DNA of 64,000 nt, from NCBI GenBank assembly GCA_964418575.1, contig CAYQMI010000003.1, positions 1 through 64,000 of the forward strand. Direction: 5' to 3'. The translations under genes and the position numbers were made by a program. Source of the stretch: Glaciecola sp964418575 (GTDB lineage Bacteria > Pseudomonadota > Gammaproteobacteria > Enterobacterales > Alteromonadaceae). Below, piece after piece: positions 52,755 through 61,471 of this stretch (within the stretch, counting starts at the first letter, position 1; each line of letters opens with the position of its first letter). The notes beneath the pieces were generated by a model. That model saw nothing but the letters and a program-made list of their open reading frames with translations, was not told where the DNA came from and did not search any database.

Positions 52755-53677
52755 TTTGAACCACAGCAACCGGTAGACTGCGGTGAATTAACAGGTGCAT
52801 CATTTTGTGTAGTGTCTGGTTTAGCCTTTGCATTACTTTTTTGTTGTGCATTATCTGTCAATTCAGAGCGAGTAAAAGGCGGTGTGTGCATATCCAAACC
52901 CCCTTTATTTTTGACCTCTATAAGCTGCGCCAATAAAGACACCGCAATTTCGTCTGGAGTATTAGCGCCTATTGGGATGCCCGCAGGAAACTTCACCTTA
53001 GCGATTGCTTCAGGGGAGGCTTTTGAGCTCGCTGCCTCTAATAATTTTTTTCCTTTTTTCGTGCTGGCAATTAAGGCCGTATAGGGCGAGGCAATATTCA
53101 AAGCTGAATTTAAACCTGCGCTATCGCCTTTACCTTGAGTTGAAATGACCACATAGGGCATGCGATTAAAATACATATCGGGTATCTCAAAGCTGTCTAG
53201 TAAACTTACTTGGTCGCTGAATAAGTTCGCATCAATGTTTTGTGCAGCCACCGTGACTTCAAAACCTGATATCGCAGCAATATTTGATAGGGCCTGGGCA
53301 ACAGGAGAGGCCCCTAAAATGAGTAGCATGGGCTTCATGGTCAAAGGCTCAATAAAAATGTCTAGGGTACCGCCAGAATGGCAGGCCATGTTAAATTTAA
53401 CGATGCCATCTTCCACATCGGTTTGTTGTGTAGGTGTGACGCGAATAAGCTGGGCTTGCCCGCTTTGTATGCATTCGCGTACCGTTTTTTTGACCGCAGG
53501 CTGGGCGCAACCACCACCAATCCAACCGAAAATTTCGCCTTCAAAAGTCACTAGCGCTTTCGCGCCAGGTTTTGCCGAAGTAGGCGATTGGCAACGAACA
53601 ACAGTGGCCAATGTAAAGTGCTTACCTTGTTCGGTGAGTTCCTTGGCTTTTGCTTCAAGACCCGACAAATTCATCAT
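52751..53677 (-). CDS. coxF: XdhC/CoxF-family maturation protein with C-terminal Cys pair
   Basis: A 308-residue XdhC-family protein in the coxF position, right after coxE. The N-terminal signature is GWIGGGCAQPAVKKTV, and the Rossmann-like half includes LLILGASPVAQAL. The C-terminus carries a long charged tail ending STGCCGSK, with adjacent Cys 304-305. In characterised systems CoxF is linked to completing the copper-containing active site, so the vicinal Cys pair is a plausible metal-handling site (inference). An AAAGGA ribosome site precedes the start. Confidence 0.85.
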   Translation of the reverse strand: MMNLSGLEAKAKELTEQGKHFTLATVVRCQSPTSAKPGAKALVTFEGEIFGWIGGGCAQPAVKKTVRECIQSGQAQLIRVTPTQQTDVEDGIVKFNMACHSGGTLDIFIEPLTMKPMLLILGASPVAQALSNIAAISGFEVTVAAQNIDANLFSDQVSLLDSFEIPDMYFNRMPYVVISTQGKGDSAGLNSALNIASPYTALIASTKKGKKLLEAASSKASPEAIAKVKFPAGIPIGANTPDEIAVSLLAQLIEVKNKGGLDMHTPPFTRSELTDNAQQKSNAKAKPDTTQNDAPVNSPQSTGCCGSK

Positions 53678-53693
53678 ATACTTTCCTTTGCCA

Positions 53694-54896
53694 TTACCAT
53701 GTTTTGGTCAGCGCACTTTCAAGTGCGGCTAATGACGCTAAGTTGTTAGCCGGCGCAAATAAATCAACATAGGGCAGGGCGGCAGACATACCCGCCGCGA
53801 CAGGTTCATAACCTTCTTGGCCTAACAGCGGGTTCAACCAGATAATTTTTCTGCTTTTACGTTTGAGTTTTTGCATTTGCTGTTTTAACTCATCACTCGA
53901 ACCAGAATCGAGGCCATCGCTGATGATCATGACCATTGAGCGTTTATTCACGCTTTGCCCATACCGCTGATTAAATTTTTGCAGGCTCTCGCCAATTTTT
54001 GTGCCGCCCGACCAGCCCTCAGACATCATTGCAAGGCTGTTTCTAACGCGCATTAAATCGGTTTGTTTGAGTGCATCAGTAATAGGTAAAAGATGCGTGT
54101 GATAAGCAAAGGCCTGCACATCTTTAAAGACGCTAATTAAGCCTCTGGCAAAGCGCAAAAATAAAAAGCTATACATAGCCATGGAGCGGCTTACATCCAC
54201 AATAATAATAAGCTTTGGTGTTTCAGGTTTAAGGCGCTTTCGGCAGAGCTCTAGGGGTGTGCCGCCATAGCGCAAGCTTTTACGCATAGTTTTGCGAAGG
54301 TCAATTATGCCTTTGTTCGACTGGTACTGATAGCGCCTGGAAATTCGCTTTTTCATTTGCTTAGCCAAGCGTTCGATTAAACGCTCCATTTTTCGCATTT
54401 CGTCTGGGTCTTTTATGGAGTGAAAGTCTTCTTTGGCTAAGTTGGCCCTTGAGCTAGCGCCTTCTTTGGTTCCGCTAGCTTCAGGCACTTCATCGTGTTC
54501 GGCTTGCGCGTTAGTATCTGCTGAGGATGGCTTAGGCGTTTGTCTATTGCCGCCCTCAGCTTGCTGTTTGCTTTGCTCCGGTGCTTTTTTCTTTGCGGCA
54601 GGAGTCTGGCTCGATTGCACAAACTGCTTAACATTTGAGGCCATCCAATAGGCATCAAACATTTCATCAAATTTTTTCCAGTCTTCTTCGTCAGAGCAAA
54701 CTAAGGACTTAAGCCCTAGCTTAAACGCATATTTGTCGCGCATGTCGCAGTATTCTGCAATTCTTAATGCGTCTGCTTGTTCTGCCAAACCAACTCGATA
54801 ATTGTTGTTGCGGGCATGACGAATAAAATCCACTACCTTGGCGTTTAGGTGCTGTGGAAGTTCGTCTAATGATGCTGGGACCGAGTCTAGTGCCAT
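53694..54896 (-). CDS. coxE: CoxE-like VWA-domain protein
   Basis: A 400-residue VWA protein that works with the CoxD ATPase. An N-terminal helical part (about 1-105) and a charged, Gln/Lys-rich linker (about 105-165) lead to the VWA domain (about 215-390). The MIDAS motif is DVSRSM (DxSxS), with the Thr in GGTKIGESL and the Asp in IISDGLDSG. All metal-site residues are present. The MoxR-type ATPase plus VWA pair is a common chaperone arrangement. The gene lies 9 nt after coxD. Confidence 0.92.
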   Translation of the reverse strand: MALDSVPASLDELPQHLNAKVVDFIRHARNNNYRVGLAEQADALRIAEYCDMRDKYAFKLGLKSLVCSDEEDWKKFDEMFDAYWMASNVKQFVQSSQTPAAKKKAPEQSKQQAEGGNRQTPKPSSADTNAQAEHDEVPEASGTKEGASSRANLAKEDFHSIKDPDEMRKMERLIERLAKQMKKRISRRYQYQSNKGIIDLRKTMRKSLRYGGTPLELCRKRLKPETPKLIIIVDVSRSMAMYSFLFLRFARGLISVFKDVQAFAYHTHLLPITDALKQTDLMRVRNSLAMMSEGWSGGTKIGESLQKFNQRYGQSVNKRSMVMIISDGLDSGSSDELKQQMQKLKRKSRKIIWLNPLLGQEGYEPVAAGMSAALPYVDLFAPANNLASLAALESALTKTW

Positions 54897-54905
54897 AAAC
54901 CGCTC

Positions 54906-55796
54906 TTAAACTGCTCGCGCAATGAGGCGCTCAATTTCAAAGCTTTCCAGGCGCGTTGTATCTTCTCGGGTTTTCAATAAGCAAACCAAGCTATCTTGAA
55001 TACTTTCCAAGTCTTGGTCCAAGCTATTGACGCCGAGGTTAAGTAAAGCTGAAGCCCAGTCGAGTGTTTCCGCAACGCCGGGTGTTTTTTGTAAGTCGAT
55101 TTTGCGTAAATCTTGAATGAACGCAACGATTTGACGGGCGAGTTGCGGGCCTACCTCAGGCAAGCGAGCGTTTACAATTTGCAGCTCTTTATCAAAGCTT
55201 GGGTAATCAACATAATGATAAAAGCACCTTCTACGCAGAGCATCACTTAATTCTCTGGTGCCATTTGATGTGAGCACAACGTAGGGTTTTGATTTTGCTT
55301 CTATGGTACCAATTTCGGGGATACTAACTTGGAAGTCTGAGAGGAGTTCGAGTAAATAGGCTTCAAACTCTTCATCAGCGCGGTCAATTTCATCAATTAA
55401 CAACACCGGAGATTTTTCTTGCATGATCGCCGCAAGAAGAGGGCGTTCCAACAAATACTTTTTACTAAACAGGGCATTTTCAATTGAATCAATTTGTGAG
55501 TCTTGCTGCTTTTCAAGCATTTTTATCGAAAGCAGTTGATGCTGATAATTCCATTCATATACAGCAGAATTTACATCAAGACCCTCATAGCACTGCAGGC
55601 GAATCAGTGGGCAGTCATGCAGTTGCGATATAACGCGGGCAATTTCAGTTTTGCCCACACCTGCATCTCCCTCTAAAAGCAATGGGCGTTTCATCTCGGA
55701 AAACAGCAAAAGGCTGGCAGACAAGTTACGCTCTGCGATGTAGCCTAAATTTGCTAGTTTTCCTTGAAACTCGGAAATACGATTAGTCGTGCTCAT
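54906..55796 (-). CDS. coxD: CoxD-like MoxR-family AAA+ ATPase
   Basis: A 296-residue AAA+ chaperone. Walker A is EGDAGVGKTE, Walker B is VLLIDEIDRAD, and the sensor 1 segment is VLTSNGTRELSDALRRR. CoxD of aerobic CO dehydrogenase is needed to build the Mo-Cu-S site, apparently by partly unfolding the apoenzyme. Length and position after coxG and before coxE match known cox clusters. Confidence 0.93.
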   Translation of the reverse strand: MSTTNRISEFQGKLANLGYIAERNLSASLLLFSEMKRPLLLEGDAGVGKTEIARVISQLHDCPLIRLQCYEGLDVNSAVYEWNYQHQLLSIKMLEKQQDSQIDSIENALFSKKYLLERPLLAAIMQEKSPVLLIDEIDRADEEFEAYLLELLSDFQVSIPEIGTIEAKSKPYVVLTSNGTRELSDALRRRCFYHYVDYPSFDKELQIVNARLPEVGPQLARQIVAFIQDLRKIDLQKTPGVAETLDWASALLNLGVNSLDQDLESIQDSLVCLLKTREDTTRLESFEIERLIARAV

Positions 55797-55811
55797 GGGC
55801 TTAGTGATGAC

Positions 55812-56396
55812 TTATTTCTTTGAGCCAAATAAGCTTTTAAGCCAGCCCACAAATACCGACCAACCAAAGGCTAAGCCATTAAGCTCGGCAGGTTGTTCAG
55901 ATATTTGTTCCCGTGCTTGTTCGGCTTCTTCGCCTTCGCCCATGCTCGCGATATTATTGGCGAAGTTTTTACCAAATTGATTGAGTATTTGGTCAGATAC
56001 TTGTGTCATCATGCGTCCACCTAAGCTGGCCGCTTTGCCGGTGACGGTAACCGATGCATCGCCTTTCAATACGCTTTTTCCATCATCGGTATCTTCTACC
56101 CACGCGCGCAAATCCATGGTGGCAGAAGAAGAACCTTTTGTGTCTTGGCCTTTGCCAATCATGTGCATTTCGCGTTTTTCTGGATCTACGCTTTGCACGA
56201 CTATGTCGCCATTAAAGGCCATTGTTGCTGGGCCAATTTTTGCTTTTACTTTGCCCTTATACTTACCGTCTCCTAAATCTTCGGTAATTTCAGCACCTGG
56301 CATGCAGCTAGCAACGCCGCTAATGTCTTGCAAAAATGTCCATGCTTGAGCGCCAGAGCCAGGTAATACAAATTCTTTATTTAAATCAACTTTCAT
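55812..56396 (-). CDS. coxG: CoxG-like SRPBCC protein
   Basis: A 194-residue protein with an SRPBCC (START-like) fold over residues 1-145, including FVLPGSGAQAWTFLQDISGVASCMPGAE (read in parts) and the repeated beta strands GKYKGKVKAKIGP. A C-terminal hydrophobic segment (about 175-190) may attach it to the membrane. CoxG-type proteins dock CO dehydrogenase to the membrane and pass electrons to quinone, according to the family literature. It lies 84 nt after coxL. Confidence 0.9.
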   Translation of the reverse strand: MKVDLNKEFVLPGSGAQAWTFLQDISGVASCMPGAEITEDLGDGKYKGKVKAKIGPATMAFNGDIVVQSVDPEKREMHMIGKGQDTKGSSSATMDLRAWVEDTDDGKSVLKGDASVTVTGKAASLGGRMMTQVSDQILNQFGKNFANNIASMGEGEEAEQAREQISEQPAELNGLAFGWSVFVGWLKSLFGSKK

Positions 56397-56480
56397 TTTA
56401 TACCACTTTTAATAATGACTAGATTTTGGATGAATTAACTAGTGCGGCCACATTAAAAAGTGGCCGCCTTGAACCGAAGT

Positions 56481-58883
56481 TTAATTATCGAGCAAACCAA
56501 GCTCTTTGACTTTTTTCCACACGCGGTATGCGTTGTGGGGCATGTCCATGTGCGTCACATCCAAATGAGCAAATGCATCCACTATTGCAGAAGTGAAAGT
56601 TGGGATGCTACCTACGTGCGGTGACTCTGCAACACCTTTCGCTCCAATCGGATGATGTGGCGATGGCGTAACGGTATAATCAGTTTCCCATTTAGGCGTT
56701 TCTACAAAGGTAGGCAGGAAATAATCCATTAAGGTATTCCCAAGCAGGTTACCTTGCTCGTCGTAAGGTAACTCTTGTCCCATTGCGACCGCGTAACCTT
56801 CGTTTAAGCCGCCGTGTATTTGCCCGTCAATAATCATAGGGTTAATACGCGTACCGCAGTCGTCTAATGCGTAGAATCTACGGATATGGGTAACACCGGT
56901 ATCTTTATCGATATCTACCACACAAAGATACACGCCATACGGATAAGTAAAGTTAGGTGGATCGTAATAATCAACCGCCTCAAGACCAGGCTCCATGCCA
57001 TCGGGCACATTGTTATAAGCTGCCCATGCAATATCTTTCATGGTTTTTTCTTGCCCCGGTACACCTTTCACTTTAAACCGGTCGACTTCCCATTCAAGGT
57101 CGTCTTCGCTGACTTCAAGCAAATGAGCTGCAATCTTTTTCGCTTTTGCTTTGATTTTTCTTGCTGCTACTGCGGTTGCGGCGCCGCCAACAGGAGTAGA
57201 GCGAGAGCCGTAAGTACCTAAGCCATAAGGTGCGGTGTCGGTATCGCCTTCTTCAATGGATATTTCATCTGAATTTATGCCTAATTCAGAAGCAATAATC
57301 TGCGCGTAGGTGGTTTGGTGACCTTGTCCTTGGGTGATGGTACCCATTCGAGCAATGGCAGAGCCGGTTGGATGTATTCTGATTTCGGCACTGTCAAACA
57401 TGCCAACACCTAAAATATCGCAAGACTTAGATGGACCCGCACCAACTATTTCCGTAAAAGTGACCAGACCTATTCCCATCAACTCGCCTTTGGCGCGTTT
57501 CTCCTGTTGTTCTTGCCGCAAGCCTTTATAGTCAACGGCGTCGAGCACTTTCTCCAGCGCGGTGTGGTAATCGCCTGAATCTAACTCAAAGCCCAAGCAG
57601 GTTTTGTAGGGAAAGTGTTCTTTTTTCACAAAGTTACGACGACGTATTTCGGCCTTGTCGATATTTAACTTTTGTGCGAGCACGTCCATGGTTCGTTCAA
57701 TGACGTAAACCGCTTCGGTCACCCTGAATGAGCAGCGATACGAAACGCCTCCCGGCGCTTTATTGGTATAAACCCCATCCACATTTAAATGGGCAACCGG
57801 CACATCATAAGAGCCTGTACAAATGTGCATAAAGCCCGCTGGGAATTTAGATGGGTCTGCACATGAATCAAATGCGCCGTGGTCGGCTAACACGTTAACG
57901 CGTAATCCTTTGATGATGCCGTTGCTGTCGGCAGCAATTTCGCCACGCATATGATAGTCACGTGCAAATGCGGTAGAAGATAAGTTTTCCATGCGATCTT
58001 CAACCCATTTCACAGGGACACCCAATACAATTGAAGCAACAATTGAGGCAACGTAGCCAGGGTAAATCCCTACTTTGTTACCAAAACCGCCGCCAATGTC
58101 GGGTGATACGATGCGAACGCTGCTCTCGGGTAAACCCGACAACATCGATACCACTGTGCGCACTACGTGAGGCGCTTGGGAAGTTAAGTAAACCGTGAGC
58201 TTACCGTTTATTTTGTCCATCGAGGCAACGCAGCCGCAAGTCTCAAGTGGGCAAGGATGCACGCGGTGATACAGCATATCTTGCGATACGGTAACTTCGG
58301 CAGATTCAAACACGCGGTCTGTTGCTTCTTTCTCACCTGCTTGCCAGTTAAATATATGATTGTTGTGCTCACGAGTGCTGTGCGCGCCATCCATTTTACC
58401 TATGAGATCTTCGCGTAAAATAGGAGCGTCTTCGGCCATGGATTTATGTGGGTCGACAATTACTGGTAGTTCTTCATATTCGACTTCAACTAAGTCGATA
58501 GCATCAGCAGCAATATAACGGTCATCGGCAACTACTAACGCCACTTCTTGATACTGAAAATGCACTTTCTCGTCGGCTAAAACGGCTTGCACATCGCCTG
58601 CTAATGTAGGCATCCAATGAAGATTAAGCGGTTTTAAGTCTTCCGCAGTGATTACTGCGTGAACACCTGGCAAGGCTAGTGCTCTTTCTTTATTAATGCT
58701 CTTTATTCGAGCATGAGCGTAGGGACTTCTGACCATATCGGCAAATAACATCCCCGGAAGTTTAATGTCGTCGGTGTAGTTACCTTTACCTTGAATAAAG
58801 CGTGAGTCTTCTTTGCGTTTACGAGAACAGCCAATGCCGTTGAGCGAATCTTCGCGTTCTTTTTTATCTGCTACTGTATCCAT
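56481..58883 (-). CDS. coxL: Aerobic CO dehydrogenase large subunit, form I
   Basis: An 800-residue molybdenum subunit oxidising CO to CO2. The active-site loop is SYRCSFR with C384, the form I signature whose Cys ligates copper in the Mo-S-Cu site. Form II enzymes have AYRGAGR instead. Other cofactor-binding segments are PDIGGGFGNK near 261-270, TQGQGHQTT, and GAKGVAES with the probable base E753. Length matches known CoxL (about 800-810). It is preceded by coxS and coxM and followed by the maturation genes, giving a complete form I set. Confidence 0.97.
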   Translation of the reverse strand: MDTVADKKEREDSLNGIGCSRKRKEDSRFIQGKGNYTDDIKLPGMLFADMVRSPYAHARIKSINKERALALPGVHAVITAEDLKPLNLHWMPTLAGDVQAVLADEKVHFQYQEVALVVADDRYIAADAIDLVEVEYEELPVIVDPHKSMAEDAPILREDLIGKMDGAHSTREHNNHIFNWQAGEKEATDRVFESAEVTVSQDMLYHRVHPCPLETCGCVASMDKINGKLTVYLTSQAPHVVRTVVSMLSGLPESSVRIVSPDIGGGFGNKVGIYPGYVASIVASIVLGVPVKWVEDRMENLSSTAFARDYHMRGEIAADSNGIIKGLRVNVLADHGAFDSCADPSKFPAGFMHICTGSYDVPVAHLNVDGVYTNKAPGGVSYRCSFRVTEAVYVIERTMDVLAQKLNIDKAEIRRRNFVKKEHFPYKTCLGFELDSGDYHTALEKVLDAVDYKGLRQEQQEKRAKGELMGIGLVTFTEIVGAGPSKSCDILGVGMFDSAEIRIHPTGSAIARMGTITQGQGHQTTYAQIIASELGINSDEISIEEGDTDTAPYGLGTYGSRSTPVGGAATAVAARKIKAKAKKIAAHLLEVSEDDLEWEVDRFKVKGVPGQEKTMKDIAWAAYNNVPDGMEPGLEAVDYYDPPNFTYPYGVYLCVVDIDKDTGVTHIRRFYALDDCGTRINPMIIDGQIHGGLNEGYAVAMGQELPYDEQGNLLGNTLMDYFLPTFVETPKWETDYTVTPSPHHPIGAKGVAESPHVGSIPTFTSAIVDAFAHLDVTHMDMPHNAYRVWKKVKELGLLDN

Positions 58884-58894
58884 TACTCGCTACC

Positions 58895-59371
58895 TCACGC
58901 TTGTTGTAAGTTTTTAGCGGCAGTTTGCACCGCCTTGATAATATTCTGGTAGCCGGTGCAACGACACAAATTGCCCGACATACCCCAGCGAATTTCTTCT
59001 TCTGTAGGGTCTGGATTCTCCTGCAGCAAGTTGTGCGCACGCATCAACATACCCGGCGTGCAAAATCCGCACTGCAAACCATGCTCTTCAACAAAGGCTT
59101 GCTGCACTACATGTAAACCGTCGGCGGTGGCCATGCCTTCTACGCTGTCTACTCTTGAGCCTGCTGCTTGCACTGTTAACATAGTGCAAGATTTTACTGA
59201 CTTACCGTCTACATCCACTGTACACGCTCCGCAATGCGAGCTTTCGCAGCCAATGTGCGCGCCAGTGTGCATTAAGTTTTCTCTTAAGGTGTGTATTAGG
59301 AGCTCGCGTGGCTCAACAAGTACATCAACTGCTTTTCCGTTTAAATTAAATGAAACTGCTTGCTTAGCCAT
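58895..59371 (-). CDS. coxS: CO dehydrogenase small (2x[2Fe-2S]) subunit
   Basis: A 158-residue iron-sulfur subunit that passes electrons from the Mo site to FAD. The ferredoxin-type cluster is held by C42, C47, C50 and C62 (GCESSHCGAC...SC), and the second cluster by C101, C104, C136 and C138 (CGFC...CRC). Spacing and length match CoxS. It lies 11 nt before coxL and 2 nt after coxM. Confidence 0.96.
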   Translation of the reverse strand: MAKQAVSFNLNGKAVDVLVEPRELLIHTLRENLMHTGAHIGCESSHCGACTVDVDGKSVKSCTMLTVQAAGSRVDSVEGMATADGLHVVQQAFVEEHGLQCGFCTPGMLMRAHNLLQENPDPTEEEIRWGMSGNLCRCTGYQNIIKAVQTAAKNLQQA

Positions 59372-59373
59372 GA

Positions 59374-60237
59374 TTACCCCTTAGCGTGTTCAATAGCTTG
59401 AATGATTGAGCGACGAGCCATAATGGACGCCATATAAGATTTGTATTCTTCGTCTCCGCGCAAATCGACAGCGGGGTCGCAGGCTTCAACCACGGCTTTC
59501 TCGGCCGCTTTTAAAAGCGCCTCATCCAGTCTATTGCCTCTTAATATGTTTTCAGCCTCTTCGGCACGAATTGCCATTGGCGCGACATTGGTAAGACCTA
59601 TGCGGATATCACGAATCACTTCACCATCCATTTCGACCACTACAGGAGAGCCTGCCACTGCGTAGTCACCAGTTTTGCGCTTGAGTTTATTGTAACCATG
59701 GCCTACGCCGGGCTTTAAAACCGGTACTTTGATAGCGACTAAAATGTCGTGCTCTTCTAATGAAGTCCAATATGTGCCCAAGAAAAATCCATTGGCAGGA
59801 ATTGTGCGCTCGCCGTCTGGCCCATGAATAACAAGTTGTGCGTCTAGTGCTAGCATTACCGCTGGATGGTCGTTACCCGGGTCGCCATGAGCAACATCTC
59901 CGCCTATCGTGCCTCTGTTTCTTACCTGAGGGTCAGCAACAAGCTTTGCAGCCTGCACGAGCAATGGGCAATGTTTTTGTAAAACCTCAGAGTCGATTAA
60001 CTCGTTTTCAGTTACCATGGCACCAATGGTTATGGTATCGCCATCAACAGAGATGCCTCTTAATTCCTCTATGCCATTTATATCTACAAGAAACGGAGAC
60101 TCTGCAAAACGCAGCTTCATCATTGGCAGCAAACTATGCCCGCCGGCAAGTAGCTTAGCGTCCTCATTTTCTTGAAGTCTGGCAACAGCATCACTTACGC
60201 TTGTCGCTTTGTGGTAGTCAAAACTCGATGGGATCAT
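59374..60237 (-). CDS. coxM: CO dehydrogenase medium (FAD) subunit
   Basis: A flavoprotein subunit of 287 residues. The ATG at 60237 follows a GAGG site and gives the standard N-terminus MIPSSFDYHKATSVSDAV; a longer reading from 60273 is unlikely. FAD-binding motifs are AGGHSLLPMMK and TIGGDVAHGDPGND. It is the first gene of the cox operon, so the operon promoter lies in the 290 bp upstream. Confidence 0.95.
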   Translation of the reverse strand: MIPSSFDYHKATSVSDAVARLQENEDAKLLAGGHSLLPMMKLRFAESPFLVDINGIEELRGISVDGDTITIGAMVTENELIDSEVLQKHCPLLVQAAKLVADPQVRNRGTIGGDVAHGDPGNDHPAVMLALDAQLVIHGPDGERTIPANGFFLGTYWTSLEEHDILVAIKVPVLKPGVGHGYNKLKRKTGDYAVAGSPVVVEMDGEVIRDIRIGLTNVAPMAIRAEEAENILRGNRLDEALLKAAEKAVVEACDPAVDLRGDEEYKSYMASIMARRSIIQAIEHAKG

Positions 60238-60377
60238 GTAGGCCTCACATTTATTGGTTGTTATTGAGCTCACGCATTTATCAAAAGCTAAGTGGTTGAA
60301 ACTCGTTAAAATCGCGTCTTGTTATGCGAAGCTGGTCAAAAAACCGAGGGCTACAGTGCATGTGTAAGATGCAATTT

Positions 60378-60408
60378 GTTAATAAATAAGAAAAGATGTT
60401 AATAAATA
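60378..60408. promoter_or_regulatory. Paired direct repeat upstream of the cox operon
   Basis: The 11-mer GTTAATAAATA occurs at 60378-60388 and again at 60398-60408, exactly 20 bp apart, close to two helical turns. It lies about 140-170 bp before coxM, in the only intergenic region that can hold the operon promoter. Such spacing suits an activator bound on one face of DNA. The region is AT-rich, so chance repetition is possible. The rest of the 290-bp region shows no clear terminator or consensus promoter. Confidence 0.4.
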
Positions 60409-60527
60409 TAGGCAATAAAGTTGAAAAAAGAACAAAAAAACAACAAATTTTTTTTTGAATGTCTCTTTGAACTTAGCTTAATGTGTTATTTGGAGAGGGA
60501 TGGCGTGATAAATAAATATAAAGAAAG

Positions 60528-60986
60528 TTATTGCCAGCGTTGTGCGTCTTTTTTATCGGAATCTTTGGCAGCGACCCAAATACTTTTTTCCGTAAGCATT
60601 TCTTTTTTCCATAGCGGAACTTCTGATTTTAAATAGTCCATAATAAACTCACAGGCTTCAAAAGCTGCTCGTCGATGTTTTGAGCTAACACCAACAAACA
60701 CGATTTGTTCATGGGCTAATATTTTGCCGACTCGATGGATAATTCTTATTTCGCCTATCGCCCACTTTTGTCGAGCTAGCTCGCAAATCTTAGAAAGAGA
60801 TTTTTGCGTCATTTCAGGATAATGCTCTAACTCTATACCAATGACTTTGTCGTCTGAGTTAAAGTCTCTTACTATACCGGTAAAGGTGACAATAGCGCCG
60901 TCGCTATCCGCTTTTTTTCGCAGATCTTCGTACTCTGTGCCTTGTGAAAAGTCTTCAGTTTGAATTGAGATCATAAATTTGCTCAT
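60528..60986 (-). CDS. moaE: Molybdopterin synthase catalytic subunit
   Basis: A 152-residue MoaE that, with MoaD, adds the dithiolene sulfurs to precursor Z. Family motifs are GAIVTFTGIVRDF, LEHYPEMTQKSL, HRVGKILAHEQIVFVGVSSKHRRAAFEA and VPLWKKEML. The start could be 60986 or the Met at 60974. It is unusual in being split from moaD: it lies on the opposite strand, sharing the intergenic region with moaA, and runs in the same direction as the cox operon. Confidence 0.95.
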   Translation of the reverse strand: MSKFMISIQTEDFSQGTEYEDLRKKADSDGAIVTFTGIVRDFNSDDKVIGIELEHYPEMTQKSLSKICELARQKWAIGEIRIIHRVGKILAHEQIVFVGVSSKHRRAAFEACEFIMDYLKSEVPLWKKEMLTEKSIWVAAKDSDKKDAQRWQ

Positions 60987-61373
60987 ACGTAATTATAATT
61001 AAGTTACTTGCGCGGTGTGCTAACAGAATTAAGCGCTATGCAGAAATTTAGGGAACAACCATAAACACAAAATATAACGAAGTAAATATGTGCCTGAAAG
61101 TAGTGCTGTACGAACAACTACGCTACTTTAAAGTGCTATTTTATTTAAATGCGAACACTCGAAAAACAATTAGAAGTTTGAATATTTGCAATGCACAAAA
61201 TAACGTGCGACCTTAACTCTAAGTGCATTGATTAAGTGCCAACTCGTAAAAATATTGTTAAATTTTTGATCAAAAGTATAGGAGTGAAGCTATAGTTTAA
61301 TAGCGAAACCAATAATTAAGACTCGAAGCCATTAAGTCTAAGGTTAAACGTAGCCATCGTTAACTATGATTTT
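60987..61373. other. Intergenic region between moaE and the moaA leader
   Basis: AT-rich stretch without a credible gene. It must hold the divergent promoters of moaE and moaA. A weak plus-strand candidate is TTGATC (61266-61271) and TATAGT (61291-61296), 19 bp apart. A short imperfect stem with arms near GTTAAACG and CGTTAAC follows at about 61343-61363 and could be part of the moaA leader fold. Nothing else is recognised. Confidence 0.5.
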
Positions 61374-61440
61374 TTGGCCGCGGCCTTGAGTCGCCGGGGT
61401 AAACGAGAAATGGTTTGCCCTCCCGCAGAGCGTATGCTCA
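61374..61440 (+). ncRNA. Candidate molybdenum-cofactor (Moco) riboswitch in the moaA leader
   Basis: A GC-rich, foldable block in an AT-rich leader, ending 31 nt before moaA. Elements seen: hairpin GCGGC-cttga-GTCGC; a long stem CGGG-GTAAAC closing on GTTTGC-CCT-CCCG with loop GAGAAATG (about 61395-61425, CCT bulged); and hairpin GAGC-gtat-GCTC (61428-61439). The GGTAAAC/GTTTGCC stem with a GAAA-containing loop and CTCCCG on the 3' side resembles, from memory, the Moco RNA motif found before moaA. The 5' boundary may extend to about 61340. The ribosome site GGAAAGGG follows at 61456. Confidence 0.6.
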
Positions 61441-61471
61441 CAACTTTTTGAATTTGGAAAGGGTCGTATAG

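Noticed and set aside
53160..53732. 190-residue plus-strand ORF opposite coxF
   Set aside because: It is antisense to a clear XdhC-family gene and its sequence has the Ser/Pro/Ala bias of a complementary-frame shadow.
55981..56349. 122-residue plus-strand ORF opposite coxG
   Set aside because: Antisense shadow of a recognised gene with no ribosome site.
60421..60636. 71-residue plus-strand ORF before and over the end of moaE
   Set aside because: It is Lys/Asn-rich from AT-rich DNA, has no ribosome site and overlaps the moaE 3' end antisense.
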